A stretch of 64,000 nucleotides of DNA from Primulina eburnea (taxonomy: Eukaryota > Streptophyta > Magnoliopsida > Lamiales > Gesneriaceae), in assembly GCF_022965805.1 (NCBI RefSeq), contig NC_133105.1, positions 29,730,277-29,794,276 on the forward strand, given 5' to 3'. The first letter of the stretch is position 1; each line of letters opens with the position of its first letter. This document shows, piece by piece, positions 12,501 through 22,382 of this stretch. A model generated the notes under the pieces. That model saw only the letters and a list, made by a program, of their open reading frames with translations, searched no databases and had not been told where the DNA came from. Position numbers and translations under genes: made by a program.

Positions 12501-13481
12501 GGTCTCACCCTCTCGGAGCCTCCTACTTCTTCCCATCACCTGCAAATCATTACAGAGATGTGAGCCACAGCCGGTATCCAATACCCAAGAAGTAGAGTTA
12601 ATAGAGATATTCACTTCAATGTAGAACATACCTTTGCCAGAACCCTTCTGCGCAAGATATTCCCTGCAATTACGCCTCCAATGTCCAGGCTTCTTGCAGT
12701 GGTGACAGATGTCAACAGTCTTTTCAGCCTTGGCTGGCGCGGCTGCCACTATGGGACTCGGAGTCTGCCTCTTCAAGGGCTCGCTCTTCTTGGGACGCTT
12801 GAAAGAACGCTTCTTTCCTTTCCCAGGTGGACCGGTCTTCGTGCCAGATGAAGAGCCCACATAAAGAACCGGCTTCTCCTTCTTGATCGTGGACTCAAAG
12901 GTCACAAGCATGTTCACCAACTCTTCAAGGCTGGGCTCGAGCTTGTTCATATTGAAGTTCACGACAAAAGGATCGAAAGAGCTAGGCAGTGACAACAGTA
13001 GCACATCCGTGGTCAACTCGGATGGCAAGATCAAATCCATGCCCACGAGCTTGTCCACGAGCCCAATCAACTTTAGGCCATGCTCATGGACCGAAGTCCC
13101 ATCTCGCATGCGTAAAGTGATGAGCTCCTTTACTGTGGCATGCCTCAAAGGCCGAGTCTGCTCACCGAAGAGCTCCTTGAGGTGCATATGAACGTCAGCA
13201 GCATTCTTAGCATCCTCGAATCGCCTTTGCAGCTCATCGTTCATCGAAGCCTGCATATAACACTTCGCCTTCAAGTCATGGTCACACCATTCCTTGTAGG
13301 TCTGCAATTCCTCAGGAGTGCAGCCTATAGGAGCCTCAGCAGGGGGCGCCTCAGTAAGTGTATATGCGATCTTCTCCGAGTTTAGGACAATCTTTAAATT
13401 TCTTAGCCAAGTGATATAGTTTGGTCCGGTTAGAACGTGTTTTTCGAGAATGACGGAAAACGGGTTGCGAATTGATGACAT
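9549..13481 (-). CDS. gag-pol: gag-pol polyprotein of Ty1/copia element D, intact
   Basis: One frame of 1310 codons with copia order (integrase before RT). Gag takes the first ~250 residues with a zinc knuckle C259-X2-C262-X4-H267-X4-C272. Protease has DTG at 302-304. The integrase zinc finger is H442/H447/C473/C476 and its core D503, D566, E602 (D,D35E). Reverse transcriptase has the palm aspartate near 898 and YVDD at 983-986. RNase H has D1155, E1196 and D1234, and ends near 1290. All catalytic residues I can place are present and there is no stop or frameshift. The ATG at 13481 is chosen because C and E start gag at the same MSS codons. It would make Gag and the replication enzymes for D and could serve related copies in trans. 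Confidence 0.95.
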   Translation of the reverse strand: MSSIRNPFSVILEKHVLTGPNYITWLRNLKIVLNSEKIAYTLTEAPPAEAPIGCTPEELQTYKEWCDHDLKAKCYMQASMNDELQRRFEDAKNAADVHMHLKELFGEQTRPLRHATVKELITLRMRDGTSVHEHGLKLIGLVDKLVGMDLILPSELTTDVLLLSLPSSFDPFVVNFNMNKLEPSLEELVNMLVTFESTIKKEKPVLYVGSSSGTKTGPPGKGKKRSFKRPKKSEPLKRQTPSPIVAAAPAKAEKTVDICHHCKKPGHWRRNCREYLAQKGSGKGMFYIEVNISINSTSWVLDTGCGSHLCNDLQVMGRSRRLREGETFLRMGNGARVAAKAVGDVYLCLNNDFNLVLRDVLFVPDLIKNIISIPMLDIDGFSCLFGKGVCNIYKNECLVGTGELENNLYTLNLKDIPLNNVQTITTTNKRKQDTLNSAQLWHARLGHISSRRMNKLVGVGMFDMSDINALTTCESCLKGKMTKIPFKGHAERAKGLLDLIHTDVCGPLSITTKHGHAYFITFTDDHSRYGYVYLMKYKSEAFERFKEFRSEVEKQLGRSIKTLRSDRGGEYLSAEFQEYLRENGILSQWTPPATPQLNGVSERRNRTLMDMVRSMMGFTELPPSFWGYALETAAMLLNNVHTKAVDKTPYEIWMGKPPKYSYLRIWGCPAYVKQTVGDKLDSRSILCYFVGYPKNSIGYYFYHPQETKVFVSRNATFLEKEFLLDRKGEMIELEEVRETPTVVEPTPEKPSEEIQAPRRTERVSRPPVRYGLLLEEGHDEPNLGCDPRTFKEALSDADSSKWLEAMESEMNSMHSNQVWNLVDPPEGIVPIGCKWIYKRKLGADGKVLTFKARLVAKGYTQRQGVDYEETFSPVAMFKSIRILLAIAAWYNYEIWQMDVKTAFLNGDIKEEIYMSQPEGFTSIGSEHMVCKLQRSIYGLKQASRSWNLRFDSTIKEFGFTKNPEEPCVYKKVSGSAVTFLVLYVDDILLIGNDVGMLQSTKIWLASKFSMQDLGEASFVLGIQIYRDRSKRLLGLTQSTYIDTIVKRFSMDESKRGHLPMCHGVSLSKSMSPKTDAEIAAMTRIPYASAIGSIMYGMISTRPDVAFALSVVSRYQSNPGLPHWKAVKDILKYLRRTNKLFLVYGGGELKLEGYTDSSFQSDVDDSKSTSGFIFMLNGGAVSWKSSKQDSTADSTTEAEYIAASAAAKEAVWIRNFVQELGVIPNGVAPIPVMCDNTGAIAQAKEPRSHQKSKHVLRMYHILREIVERGDVTIDKVGSADNVADPLTKPLPGPSFEKHRESMGLKNIGSWL

Positions 13482-15293
13482 GTCAAAGATTGTACTGAAA
13501 AGTAAAACAGATAAATGTTAATGACTATTTTAAAATATTTAATAAGATATAAAGTTTGGACTTTTACTTTATAAATAATCGCTCCCACTGTTTTGAAATT
13601 TTCACTACCCTCTAGTGAAAACGGGAAACACTTTCCTCAGAAGGTACGTAAGGTCCAATTAGCGAATTGTGATCCCGAATAATATCGGCCATCACAATTC
13701 CTAAAAGGTAGTTTCCAATTGCATCGCCATGCAACCCTCTACGTATTCTTTTGTCTCACGTTTGATTAGGACCCAATAATATGACGTCGTTCATCTTTAC
13801 GTGTCAAGCCTAACCCATCGATATTGAACCTTAATGGACGGTCGCCATGAGTTCCCTCAATAATATGAGCCGAAATCATGGGAGTTCCACGTAGTTCACA
13901 TCACCATGTCAATGGATGTCACAGCTTTCCGGCACCCAGGGCCCCCTCAATAATATGAGCCGAGCCCCGAGTACGGTAGCGTTCATCATGCATCCATTGT
14001 CGATGGAAGACAAGGAAATTATAAACAAATTTATAATTCCCCTTTTCGGACTTGATATTAATTTTGAATCTTATTCAAAATGAGGGTTTTTAATTTTGAA
14101 AGGTCTCATCATTAATTTTATTTTAAAAGCTCGCCATGTTTGATCGTATGTTTGCCGGATTCATGCAACTTTGTTATTATAATAATAATAACGCACATAC
14201 TCATTATTTATAACATATCATGCATATATTATAAATAGAAAACAGTACAAGGATGATCAATTGCCCCAAAACTAATGGCCCGTGTGAGCCAAACACGGGC
14301 CTAGGTCCAATCCTAGGGTAAATGCAGGGATGCAATGCAACTAAATTATTACATTAGCATCCAATATTACATGTCTTCGATCTTCATAATCACCAAGGCC
14401 ACCATCTTCCAATCTTGATCTTCCACTATTCTAATATTTACAATTAAATATCCATGGCACATAGGGATACATCTCATGGGGGGTGGGAACGGGCCATAAA
14501 CCAAGCCCACTTTATAAATTGATAATTATTACAATCATACAACACAAATATCCTAGCATACACCTAGCAAATTGGGCTTGGGCTTTTGATCATCCTTCAT
14601 GCATAATATCACATATCATACACCATCAATTAATTATCATTATAATTAATTGATCCAATATTATATATCTTGATCCAATCACTAACCGCCACAATTATAA
14701 ATTAAATTAACAAAGTATACAAACACCTTTGTCTACTTTCAAATTAATTTATTTATAATCGAATTTCTTGTAAATCACAATTTACTATAAATAATTAAAG
14801 TCTCACTTCAACTATTTATTTTATGAGAAAATATGTGCAACAATTGTAAATTTAAACTTAAGGGCCCAAAACTCATTTTCACAAAAATACTTTGGCCCAT
14901 TTAAAATTTACAAAATATGTTGTCCATCCAATGGCCCAACATCTCAAGGCCCATGACACTAAGATTATCCAAAACATCTTTTGGAAACCCTAGCCGTCAT
15001 CGCCGTCGCCGGAGCTCCGTCGCCGGATTCCGGCAACAAAAAAATTTTTTTTTTTTTATTAAAAACTGGAAGTTTCGGGCAGCCCCCTCGGGCTGCCCTT
15101 TGCTGCCCGAAATTTCCGGGCAGCTCGGGCAGCCCTCGGGCAGCAACATGCTGCCCGAAAATTTAATTTTTTTTTTTTGTTTTTGACATAAAATTTTCGG
15201 CCCTCTTGAATCTATGCACAAAAAATTCTCAAGCGGTTAGAAATCGATCTCAATACAATATTACGTAAATATAGCACAAAAACCGCAACCTTA
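13482..15293 (-). other. 5' untranslated leader of copia D
   Basis: About 1.8 kb between primer site and gag ATG with no credible coding frame. It matches the leaders of C (31109-32876) and E (61442-63225). Visible contents: a GC-rich hairpin cluster near its start (15075-15160), poly(A)/poly(T) runs beside it, long AT-rich stretches, and near its end three copies of the motif TCATATTATTG about 85-90 bp apart (plus-strand caataatatga near 13774, 13859 and 13949). Long structured leaders of this kind are known in BARE1-like elements and may act in packaging or translation; that role is inferred. Confidence 0.75.
15075..15160 (-). repeat. GGGCAGC palindromic cluster in copia D leader
   Basis: Repeated gggcagc and its complement gctgccc alternate about seven times in 85 bp, so the RNA can form several strong stems. 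Equivalent clusters sit at the same place in the leaders of C (31217-31278) and E (61551-61647), with different copy number and spacing. Confidence 0.8.
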
Positions 15294-15305
15294 GCTCGGA
15301 TACCA
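15294..15305 (-). other. primer-binding site, copia D
   Basis: The minus strand reads TGGTATCCGAGC, two bases inside the 5' LTR. It differs at one base from the initiator-Met complement TGGTATCAGAGC used by the gypsy elements here. The same variant is in copia C and E. Confidence 0.8.
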
Positions 15306-15307
15306 CT

Positions 15308-17381
15308 TGTTAGCGGACCGGTTACGGAGGCCGGAAACGCAACGGAAGCGAAAAACAAAAATTTTGAGCATAAATTTCGGCCCCCATATATTTTTGTGCA
15401 ACATTTACAAAAACTAAAAACATGCATAGGATGTTTTAAGAAATATACCTATCAACTCCTTAGAGTTGATGAAATGGCTCCAACTTTGTTTTAAATAACA
15501 AAGCTCTTGTTTGGTGGACAAATCTACAAGCTCACCTTCTTCTCCCAAAGAATTAGGCCCACCACTCAACAAGGTAAATCCCCTCAAGTTTTGCACTAGA
15601 AAAACTTGAGGATTTTTCAAAGAGAATGATTTTCTTCCAAGAAAATGAAGAACAAAAGAGAAAGAAAAATGGAGAGAAATCCTCCAAGAAATTTCGGCCA
15701 AGAGGTGAGAGTGGGAGTGTGGGAGAATAGCCTAGGTATTGTGAAAAGTTGTCTCTCAAAAGTTGCATGCCTTTTGAATATTTTATTAAAAAGTAATCAA
15801 GGCTCTTCACCTCCCAAGCATGCAATCCCTACATGTCTCACTTGTATATTATATGGTTTTTAACACATTAAAAACCATAGACTAAATTTTATTATCTCAA
15901 ACACATTTGAGATAAATTAAATATTACTTGATTTTACTCAAGTCCCACTAGTTAAATAATTATTTAAATTGAGCTCTACAAGACTCAATATTATTTAATT
16001 AATTCAACACTTGAATTAATTTAATTATTTAGACTCTACTAGGTCTACTAGTGTTTAATTAATTCAACACTTGAATTAATTTAATTTAGTCCACAACAAT
16101 GTTTATGAAAATCACAATTTTCAACTACATTATTTACTTGGCCAAATTTTAATCTTAGGAACACTTCCATAAATTAAAATTTATATTTCTCTCATAGAAG
16201 TCATACTTCTATTTTTCTTTACGCTTATAAACACATTTATAAGCCGTTCAACACCTTGAACTATTTTTACTCCTCTTCGGGATTTACAAAGCAAGTACTT
16301 GTGTGGCCCTCAGTGGTTCATTGATACAACTAGCCGTGGGTTCACATCTCCATGTGATTCGGACTAAACATGTCCTTATTCGAGCATACCCCAATTGCTC
16401 CATTCTTACCTATCAACTCCTTGATAGTAAGAACGTCAGAACTCAAGTCTGATAGCACCCAACCAATCACGTTAAACGCCTAGCAGCATCGCTTACGTGA
16501 TTCCCTAGGTATCACATGATAGTGCCTGCAAGAACCATTCAATTATGGTTAGCGTACAGTACGGTCCCTTCAACTCATATATCCCGACCGATTCGACAAC
16601 TATTGGTATATCGAGAGTTGTCAATGAATCGATACTATGTGTCATGTCGTGGTTGCATCGATGGTGTAATCTATGAAACCCCTTTCATAATTACCACCAT
16701 ACTCTGATCAGAGATTTCAACCCACACATACATGAGAAACACATAGGATATCCATACCCGTAGGTAAGCGTTGAATCCCCGACTACAATGCATCGACTCC
16801 TTTATGTTTCGCCATAACACCCAACCTTGCCACCTGATGACCCCAAAAGAGTCGGTAAACAAGTCAAAGTGAAACGCTAGCACATAGAGTCTCAATGTTG
16901 TCCCGGGTCATAAGGACTAATGGTGTACAACCATAAACTAGGACGTTTCCACTCGATAAGTGAGAACCACTTGGAAAGTCCTTTATAGAGGGTTGTTCAG
17001 TGCACTCTACCAGGAGCACCTATCTGCATGCTCGGACATCACAATGTCCCCTACCAATGAAACATGGTACTCACATCGCAGATACTAGTCTCTAACTCGA
17101 GCGGCCTTTATCCTTCTTAGTGGCGGCTGAATCGACTAGGAACGGTTTAGAATATACAGTATTCCAAATATGAGTTTCATGATACTCATCATATGAGCAT
17201 CTCATATTCTTTCTACTATTTGTATATTCAAGGGCTTTATCTATGCAGCTAGCATGGGTATAAAGATAAAGATGCGCCAAATTAATAAATTCAAATATTA
17301 TTAAAATAAAGATCGTTTATACAAAGAGTTTCATTGTGAACAGTCGGCCAACACTTGGCTCGACGTGCATCTACTCTAACA
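15308..17381 (-). repeat. 5' LTR of copia D (2074 bp)
   Basis: Same length and ends as the left LTR. The eight differences I see by eye are all single-base changes, for example at an A/C in the run near 15355, T/C near 15759, and A/T near 15897. It is followed by agaag at 17382-17386. Confidence 0.93.
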
Positions 17382-17386
17382 AGAAG
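17382..17386. repeat. target-site duplication of copia D (right copy, agaag)
   Basis: Matches 7456-7460 exactly and is followed by the B sequence atcttccaactg, which continues the reverse transcriptase coding region. Confidence 0.92.
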
Positions 17387-19189
17387 ATCTTCCAACTGTG
17401 CTTTCAACTCTTTCAGCTCTATCGGTGCCATCCTATACGGAGCTCTCGAGATAGGAACACTGCCTGGCAGAAGATCTATGCTAAAATCAACCTCTCGAAC
17501 CGGAGGCAACCCTGGAATCTCATCAGGAAAAACATCTGCAAACTCGCAAACCACTGGCAGATCTGCCAATGCTGGGCTCGACTTCAGTAGGTCTACTGAA
17601 TATACGAGAAAGCCCTCTGCTCCTCTCTGAAGCAATCTACTCATAGTCAGAGCAGATACTAAGGGAATCCGAGATCTATAACCCTTGCCGTAGAATTTCC
17701 ACTCATCTGTCATTTCGGGTCTGAATCTGACAATCTTGTGGAAACAATCTACAGTGGCCCTGTACTTGGTCAACATGTCTATACCAACTATACAATCAAA
17801 ATCAGCTAGACCAAGTACTACACAATCAAGATCAATCTCATGCCCCTCAAACTGAAGCATACAGTGTCTAACAGTAGTCACAGATATCAAACCACTTCCC
17901 AACGGAGAAGCTATAGACACTACCGTAGACATCGACTCAACAGGCAATGAATGTCTTAATACAAAATGTTCAGATATGAATGTATGAGATGCCCCTGTGT
18001 CTATCAACACATATGCAGGATAACCGCAAAAAAAACAGTTACCTGCAATGACGTCATCTGGCGCCTCCTGCGCCTGTTCCTCTGTCAGGGCAAAGACACG
18101 TGCCTGCTGTCTGGGAGGCTGACTCACCGTCTGACTACCTCCTGGTCTCTGCTGGGTCTGTGTGGAGGGTGGCTGGAAGGAGTGTACAGAGGATGCCTCT
18201 CTCTCCATCTGTGGCACTGGTGCTGATGACCCTGCACTCTGGAATCGTGGTGCACCTCTCTGGGGACAAACTCTAGCGAAGTGTCCCTGTTGCCTACAGA
18301 TGTTGCAGCGTCCCATAACTCCTTGACACTGCTCCGTCGCATGTCGTCCTCCACACGAGCTACAATATACGCCATTGTAATCTGAACCCTGACCTCTCTG
18401 TCGAGATCCACTCGAACTCGATGAACTACTCCCGGACTTCTTAAACTGTTTACCCTTAGCTTTCAACAATTCCTTCTTGCCACTACCACTAGATCCACTA
18501 TCGAAACGAGGAGGAGGTGGTGGAAACTGTACGGTAGTAGGCTGTGGCGGTCTCTGCCCCTGAACACCGTAGGAAGCCCCTCGTTGCCTGATCAAGCCAG
18601 CCTCTGCTCCCTTCGCTCGGTTTTATGCCTCTGAAAAAGTACTAGGCCGGCCCGTGTTCACCAAGGTAAAGACATCGGGGTTCAGCCCGTTGATGAACTG
18701 ATCGGCCACTGCCTCGTCGTTCCCGGCCACATGCGGTGCAAATCGTAACAATGCAGAAAATTTAGCCACATACTCCTCGATGTTCCACTGTCCTTGCTTC
18801 AAATTCGCAAATTCAGCTCCTTTATCTTTTCGGTAGGAAACGGGGAAGAAGCACTGATAGAACTCATCTTTAAAGACTTTCCATGTGATATCAATGCCTC
18901 GGTGCTCCAAGGCTCTCTTCGTAGTCAACCACCAGCACTTGGAAACCTCTTGCATCTGATGCCCTATCAGTTTCACACGTCGCTCATCAGTATATGCCAA
19001 AGACTCAAACAACATCTCGATATCATCGAGCCAGCTCTCGCACTCTACTGCATTCTCTGTGCCCTTCAAGGTAGGCGGATGGAAAGACTGAAATCTCTTC
19101 AATAAGGTCTCCATCGGTGTAGCGGTGACATCCATCTGTGCACCTGATGTGCTACCCTGCTCTGGCTGTGGTATACGTCTAGGCGGCAA
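17387..19189 (-). pseudogene. gag: gag and protease of gypsy element B (start lost, nonsense codon)
   Basis: The reading frame matches that of A from its start codon, but here the ATG is TTG (19189-19187), and a TAA at 18625-18623 replaces a leucine codon of the Gag C-terminal region. Below the stop the frame stays open through a CCHC zinc knuckle ([14 protein letters not shown]) and the protease DTGAS motif to the D insertion. Gag N-terminal features, such as the [10 protein letters not shown] stretch, are intact. The frame can be read upstream of the true start as far as an ATG at 19351, but that part is leader. It is a dead copy. Confidence 0.85.
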
Positions 19190-19428
19190 AGATCTGATTA
19201 TCAAACTGATTAGTACACAATCAATATCATCTGTCTCAGCCCTCCTATGATCATAGACTCTGATCGAGAATCGGTTCTGATTCAGGCTTGAAATGCTGTA
19301 AATCAATTCAGATAATACAACACAACATATAATAGGGAAAGCAATAATCATGCTAACATCTCAAAAGCAAGTAAGATGATTCGATCTACCCCGCTCATTA
19401 TATTCTATCTCAGTCTACAGAACCTACT

Positions 19429-19440
19429 GCTCTGATACCA
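19429..19440 (-). other. primer-binding site, element B
   Basis: The minus strand reads TGGTATCAGAGC, two bases from the LTR end at 19443, as in A. The leader 19190-19428 resembles the A leader and holds nothing else that I recognise. Confidence 0.85.
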
Positions 19441-19442
19441 CC

Positions 19443-21222
19443 TGTTGTGGGGACCCGGGCTCTAACTCAATTCTTTTGGGATTTAATTGGATCTTTGCTC
19501 GAAAATGTGGGTCAAAAATTTGCTTTTAATATTAATTCAAATGTATAACTAAAGCATATCATGTCTTTAACTGAAATAAACTACATAATGTACATACATG
19601 TCTGTCTAGTAAAACCATACACCAGTGTTTAAAAGTTTCGGTACAAGTCTAGTACAAACAACTAGTAGCTGCAACGCCCGATATCACCACTCTATCAACA
19701 ATCTCTCATCTTCCTCGTGACCCAGATCCTGCCCCACCTGTTGCCATGCACACATACAGACACGACAACAGCCGGATAACTCCGGTGAGAACATATCCCA
19801 GTATAAAACATGGATGCATGCAATGTCATAAATCATGTACAAAAGCATAGCATATATCAATTAACATGAATGATAATCTAAGACATGTAAAAGAATACCA
19901 ATCTGTATTCAACATTTAAATCTTGACTCGACTCATTTGTAATCTAGGGATCCCGGTGTGAATAAGACGGTCTGTCACCTACTCAACCAATCGGGGCGAC
20001 GGTACGTCTTATTCCTAGACTTCGGTCAACTCTGTATCGAGGGTCTACACATAGAGCAAATCTACTCCTATGCGTCGATACACCGAAACGTCTAGTTTTG
20101 GCCAGTCTGCCAATATCTCCTATCTCAGGACTCGACTATAAATCAATAAACAAGGCATTACATAATGAAATGTAATAACAATCTAGTATGTGATTTAGGG
20201 AAACTCGTATCAAATCTGAATCGAGTTGTGCAATCCCGTGACCACATGAATTATACCTTTCTTGTCGCACTGTCTGTGTCGAGATCTTGAAGCCGGAATA
20301 TCACTCTGTCAAGACTAATATGAAATGACCATATACAAATGTTTTATATCAAAACGCAACTCAAGCAAGTCCTGGAATAATCAATAATCAGTCTCGGTAC
20401 AAGTGGACGGCATAACGGCGTACTTCTTCGATACCGATAATCTCACAACAATATACTCACACACAATTACCTCATAATCTCATCAACACCTCAATACACA
20501 AGCTGAAATCTATACAATCTTAACATAATACATGCTGAAAGTTCGAATAATAGCATACGGTTTCCGAAAATCAATCCGGTAACGAATATACCAAGCTCAA
20601 GATATCAAGAACACATATTCTAACTCAAATCTGAATTCCTCCAACATCCAAAATCTGAATCATGCTGAAAATAAGATATACTTACATCCTTTCGCAGTCA
20701 ACGATGCAAGGATCGCAAATCCGGCCTCGGAATTAAAATCGAGTAACTAGATCTTTCACAATTCAAAGTTTACTAGGAAGAAAGCTTGAAGAACTTTATG
20801 ACTTTGTCTCGGTTCTTTCTTTCTGGAAGGAAAGAAGTGAAGTGTCATTGCCAAATATATATACAACCTGCCATGTGTCATCGTAAAATTCAAAGGTGGC
20901 ATTTTCGCATGCAACACCACGGGTGCGGTCACCCCAGCACCGCGGGTGCGCTCATGTTTCGGCAGGATTTTATTTTTGAAAATACCTCGACCGCGGGTGC
21001 GGTCCCTGCATGACCGCGGGTGCGGTCTTGCTAACACCGCAGGTGCGGTGTGGCTTCGCACAAATTCACCAATTTCTTCTCAATGCACCGCGGGTGCTGT
21101 CCTTCCTGTACCGCGGGTGCGGTGTGGCTTCGGCCAAACTTCACAATTCTGATTTAAAAGTTATGCATTCTTACCTCGACAAGTCTAGCATCAGTGCCAA
21201 TTGATAATTCTCGAGCCTTACA
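19443..21222 (-). repeat. 5' LTR of gypsy element B (1780 bp)
   Basis: It starts TGTAAGGCTC and ends CCCCACAACA on the minus strand. Its outer end at 21222 joins the codon for glutamate in the pol gene of element P (gagatggctcc), so B inserted into P in the opposite orientation. The expected target duplication is gagat (21223-21227), with its partner left of the window. Confidence 0.88.
20914..21124 (-). repeat. GC-rich ACCGCGGGTGCGGT repeat block in B LTR
   Basis: Seven or so copies of accgcgggtgcgg and close variants (accacgggtgcgg, accgcaggtgcgg, accgcgggtgctg), in the same part of the LTR as in A. Several variants look like CpG decay (CG to CA or TG), as expected for methylated DNA. Confidence 0.78.
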
Positions 21223-21893
21223 GAGATGGCTCCGTTTGAAGCTTTATATGGCAAGAAGTGCAGATCTCCGTTGTACTGGGATGACGTCTCAGAAGTACCA
21301 GAACTTGTGCCAGATATGATTCGTGACATGACTGAGAAGGTAAAAATCATTCAGACGAGAATGAAGACGGCACAAGATAGGCAAGCCAAATACGCCAATG
21401 TCAGACGTAGACCGTGGGTATTCGAGCAAGGAGACAGAGTATTTCTAAAGATTTCCCCATTCAGAGGCGTTGTCAGATTTGGTAAGCGTGGGAAGTTGTC
21501 TCCTAGATACGTCGGTCCTTACGAGATCTTAGAAAAGATTGGTGACCGAGCCTATCGACTTGCTCTTCCTCCTTCGTTATCCGGGATACATGATGTCTTT
21601 CATGTGTCAATGTTGCGTAAGTATATGCCAGATATTTCTCATGTCATTCAGCCTGACGAAGATTAACTTGATCAGACCTTGAGCTACGTTGAGCAACCGA
21701 TACAAATTCTTGATCGGAAAGAAAAGAAGCTCAAGACGAAGATTATTCCATTAGTGAAAGTCCAATGGAGTCGTCATGGCACAGAAGAAGCGACTTGGGA
21801 AACAGAAGCAGATATGCGCCAGAAACATCCCGAATTATTTACATGATGTAAGTAAATTTTCTGTATTGATTATATTACTTGTCATGTATAATT
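21223..21893 (+). pseudogene. pol: pol C-terminus of gypsy element P (integrase tail and chromodomain-like end)
   Basis: Plus-strand coding starts mid-gene with the [15 protein letters not shown] motif of the integrase C-terminal region. It runs through the [17 protein letters not shown] (GPY/F) module and HVSMLRKY, then has an in-frame TAA at 21664-21666 where a glutamate codon would be expected. After that the frame continues with a chromodomain-like tail (PLVKVQWSRHGTEEATWE) and ends ...HPELFT with TGA at 21844-21846. 21847-21893 is 3' UTR. The protein is almost the same as the end of B, so P is the same family. Its upstream part is beyond B and A, left of the window. The remnant at 39561-39885 may be its 3' LTR. 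Confidence 0.82.
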
Positions 21894-22382
21894 TGTTAGA
21901 GTAGGTGCCCGTCGAGCCAAGTGTTGGCCGAGTGTTCACAATGAAACTCTATGTATAAGCAATTTTTATTTTAATAATATTTGAAATTATTGTTTTGGCA
22001 CTTCTTTATCTGTATACCCATACCAGTTGCATAGATAAAGACCTTGAATATACAAATAGTAAAAAGAATATGAGATGCTCATATGATGAGTATCATGAAA
22101 CTCATATTTGTAATACTGTATATTCTAAATGGTTCCTAGTCGATTCAGCCGCCACTAAGAAGGATATAGGCCGCTCGAGTTAGAGACTAGTATCTACGAT
22201 GTGAGTACCATGTTTCATTGGTAGGGGACATTGTGATGTCCGAGCATGCAGATAGGTGCTCCTGGTAGAGTGCACTGAACAACCCTCCATTAAAGGACTT
22301 TCCAAGTGGTTCTCACTTATCGAGTGGAAACGTCCGGGTTTATGGTTGTACACCATTAGTCCTTATGACCCGGGACAACATT
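21894..22382 (+). repeat. copia C first LTR, left portion
   Basis: It starts TGTTAGAGTAGG, as all plus-strand copia LTRs here do, and is interrupted after acatt (22378-22382), the target duplication of H. It continues at 29449. Rejoined, the LTR is about 2.13 kb. Confidence 0.88.

Larger units (their letters stand above)
7461..17381 (-). mobile_element. complete young Ty1/copia element D (9921 bp)
   Basis: Both LTRs are 2074 bp, differ at about 8 positions by eye (0.4%), and are flanked by the perfect 5-bp duplication agaag. Inside, in minus-strand order, are the primer site, a leader of about 1.8 kb, one gag-pol frame of 1310 codons, and a polypurine tract. The layout (LTR near 2 kb, long leader, single frame, no env-like gene) resembles the BARE1/Angela type of plant copia; that lineage call is inference. 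It is the only element here that is complete from end to end and still codes for everything. At a commonly used plant LTR rate of 1.3e-8 per site per year the insertion would be about 0.15 million years old. Confidence 0.95.
4915..21222 (-). mobile_element. Ty3/gypsy element B, split by copia element D and cut by A
   Basis: B reads right to left: 5' LTR 21222-19443, primer site 19440-19429, leader, gag and protease (19189-17387), then pol resuming at 7460 and ending at 4915. The 9.9-kb insertion D separates the two coding parts inside reverse transcriptase, with the 5-bp duplication agaag on either side. At 4914 B is interrupted by the LTR of A. The pol tail, 3' UTR and 3' LTR of B should be left of the window. 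Four faults kill B: loss of the gag ATG, a nonsense codon in gag, the D insertion, and a 1-bp deletion in pol. Confidence 0.85.

Noticed and set aside
9705..13385. Plus-strand frames of 60-141 codons opposite copia gag-pol (for example 11506-11931)
   Set aside because: They are antisense shadows of the intact D polyprotein with no domain of their own.
18623..19351. Gag of B starting at 19351
   Set aside because: The upstream ~54 codons are leader. Homology with A starts at the MPPRR codon, which is TTG here, so the longer start is an accident of an open leader frame.
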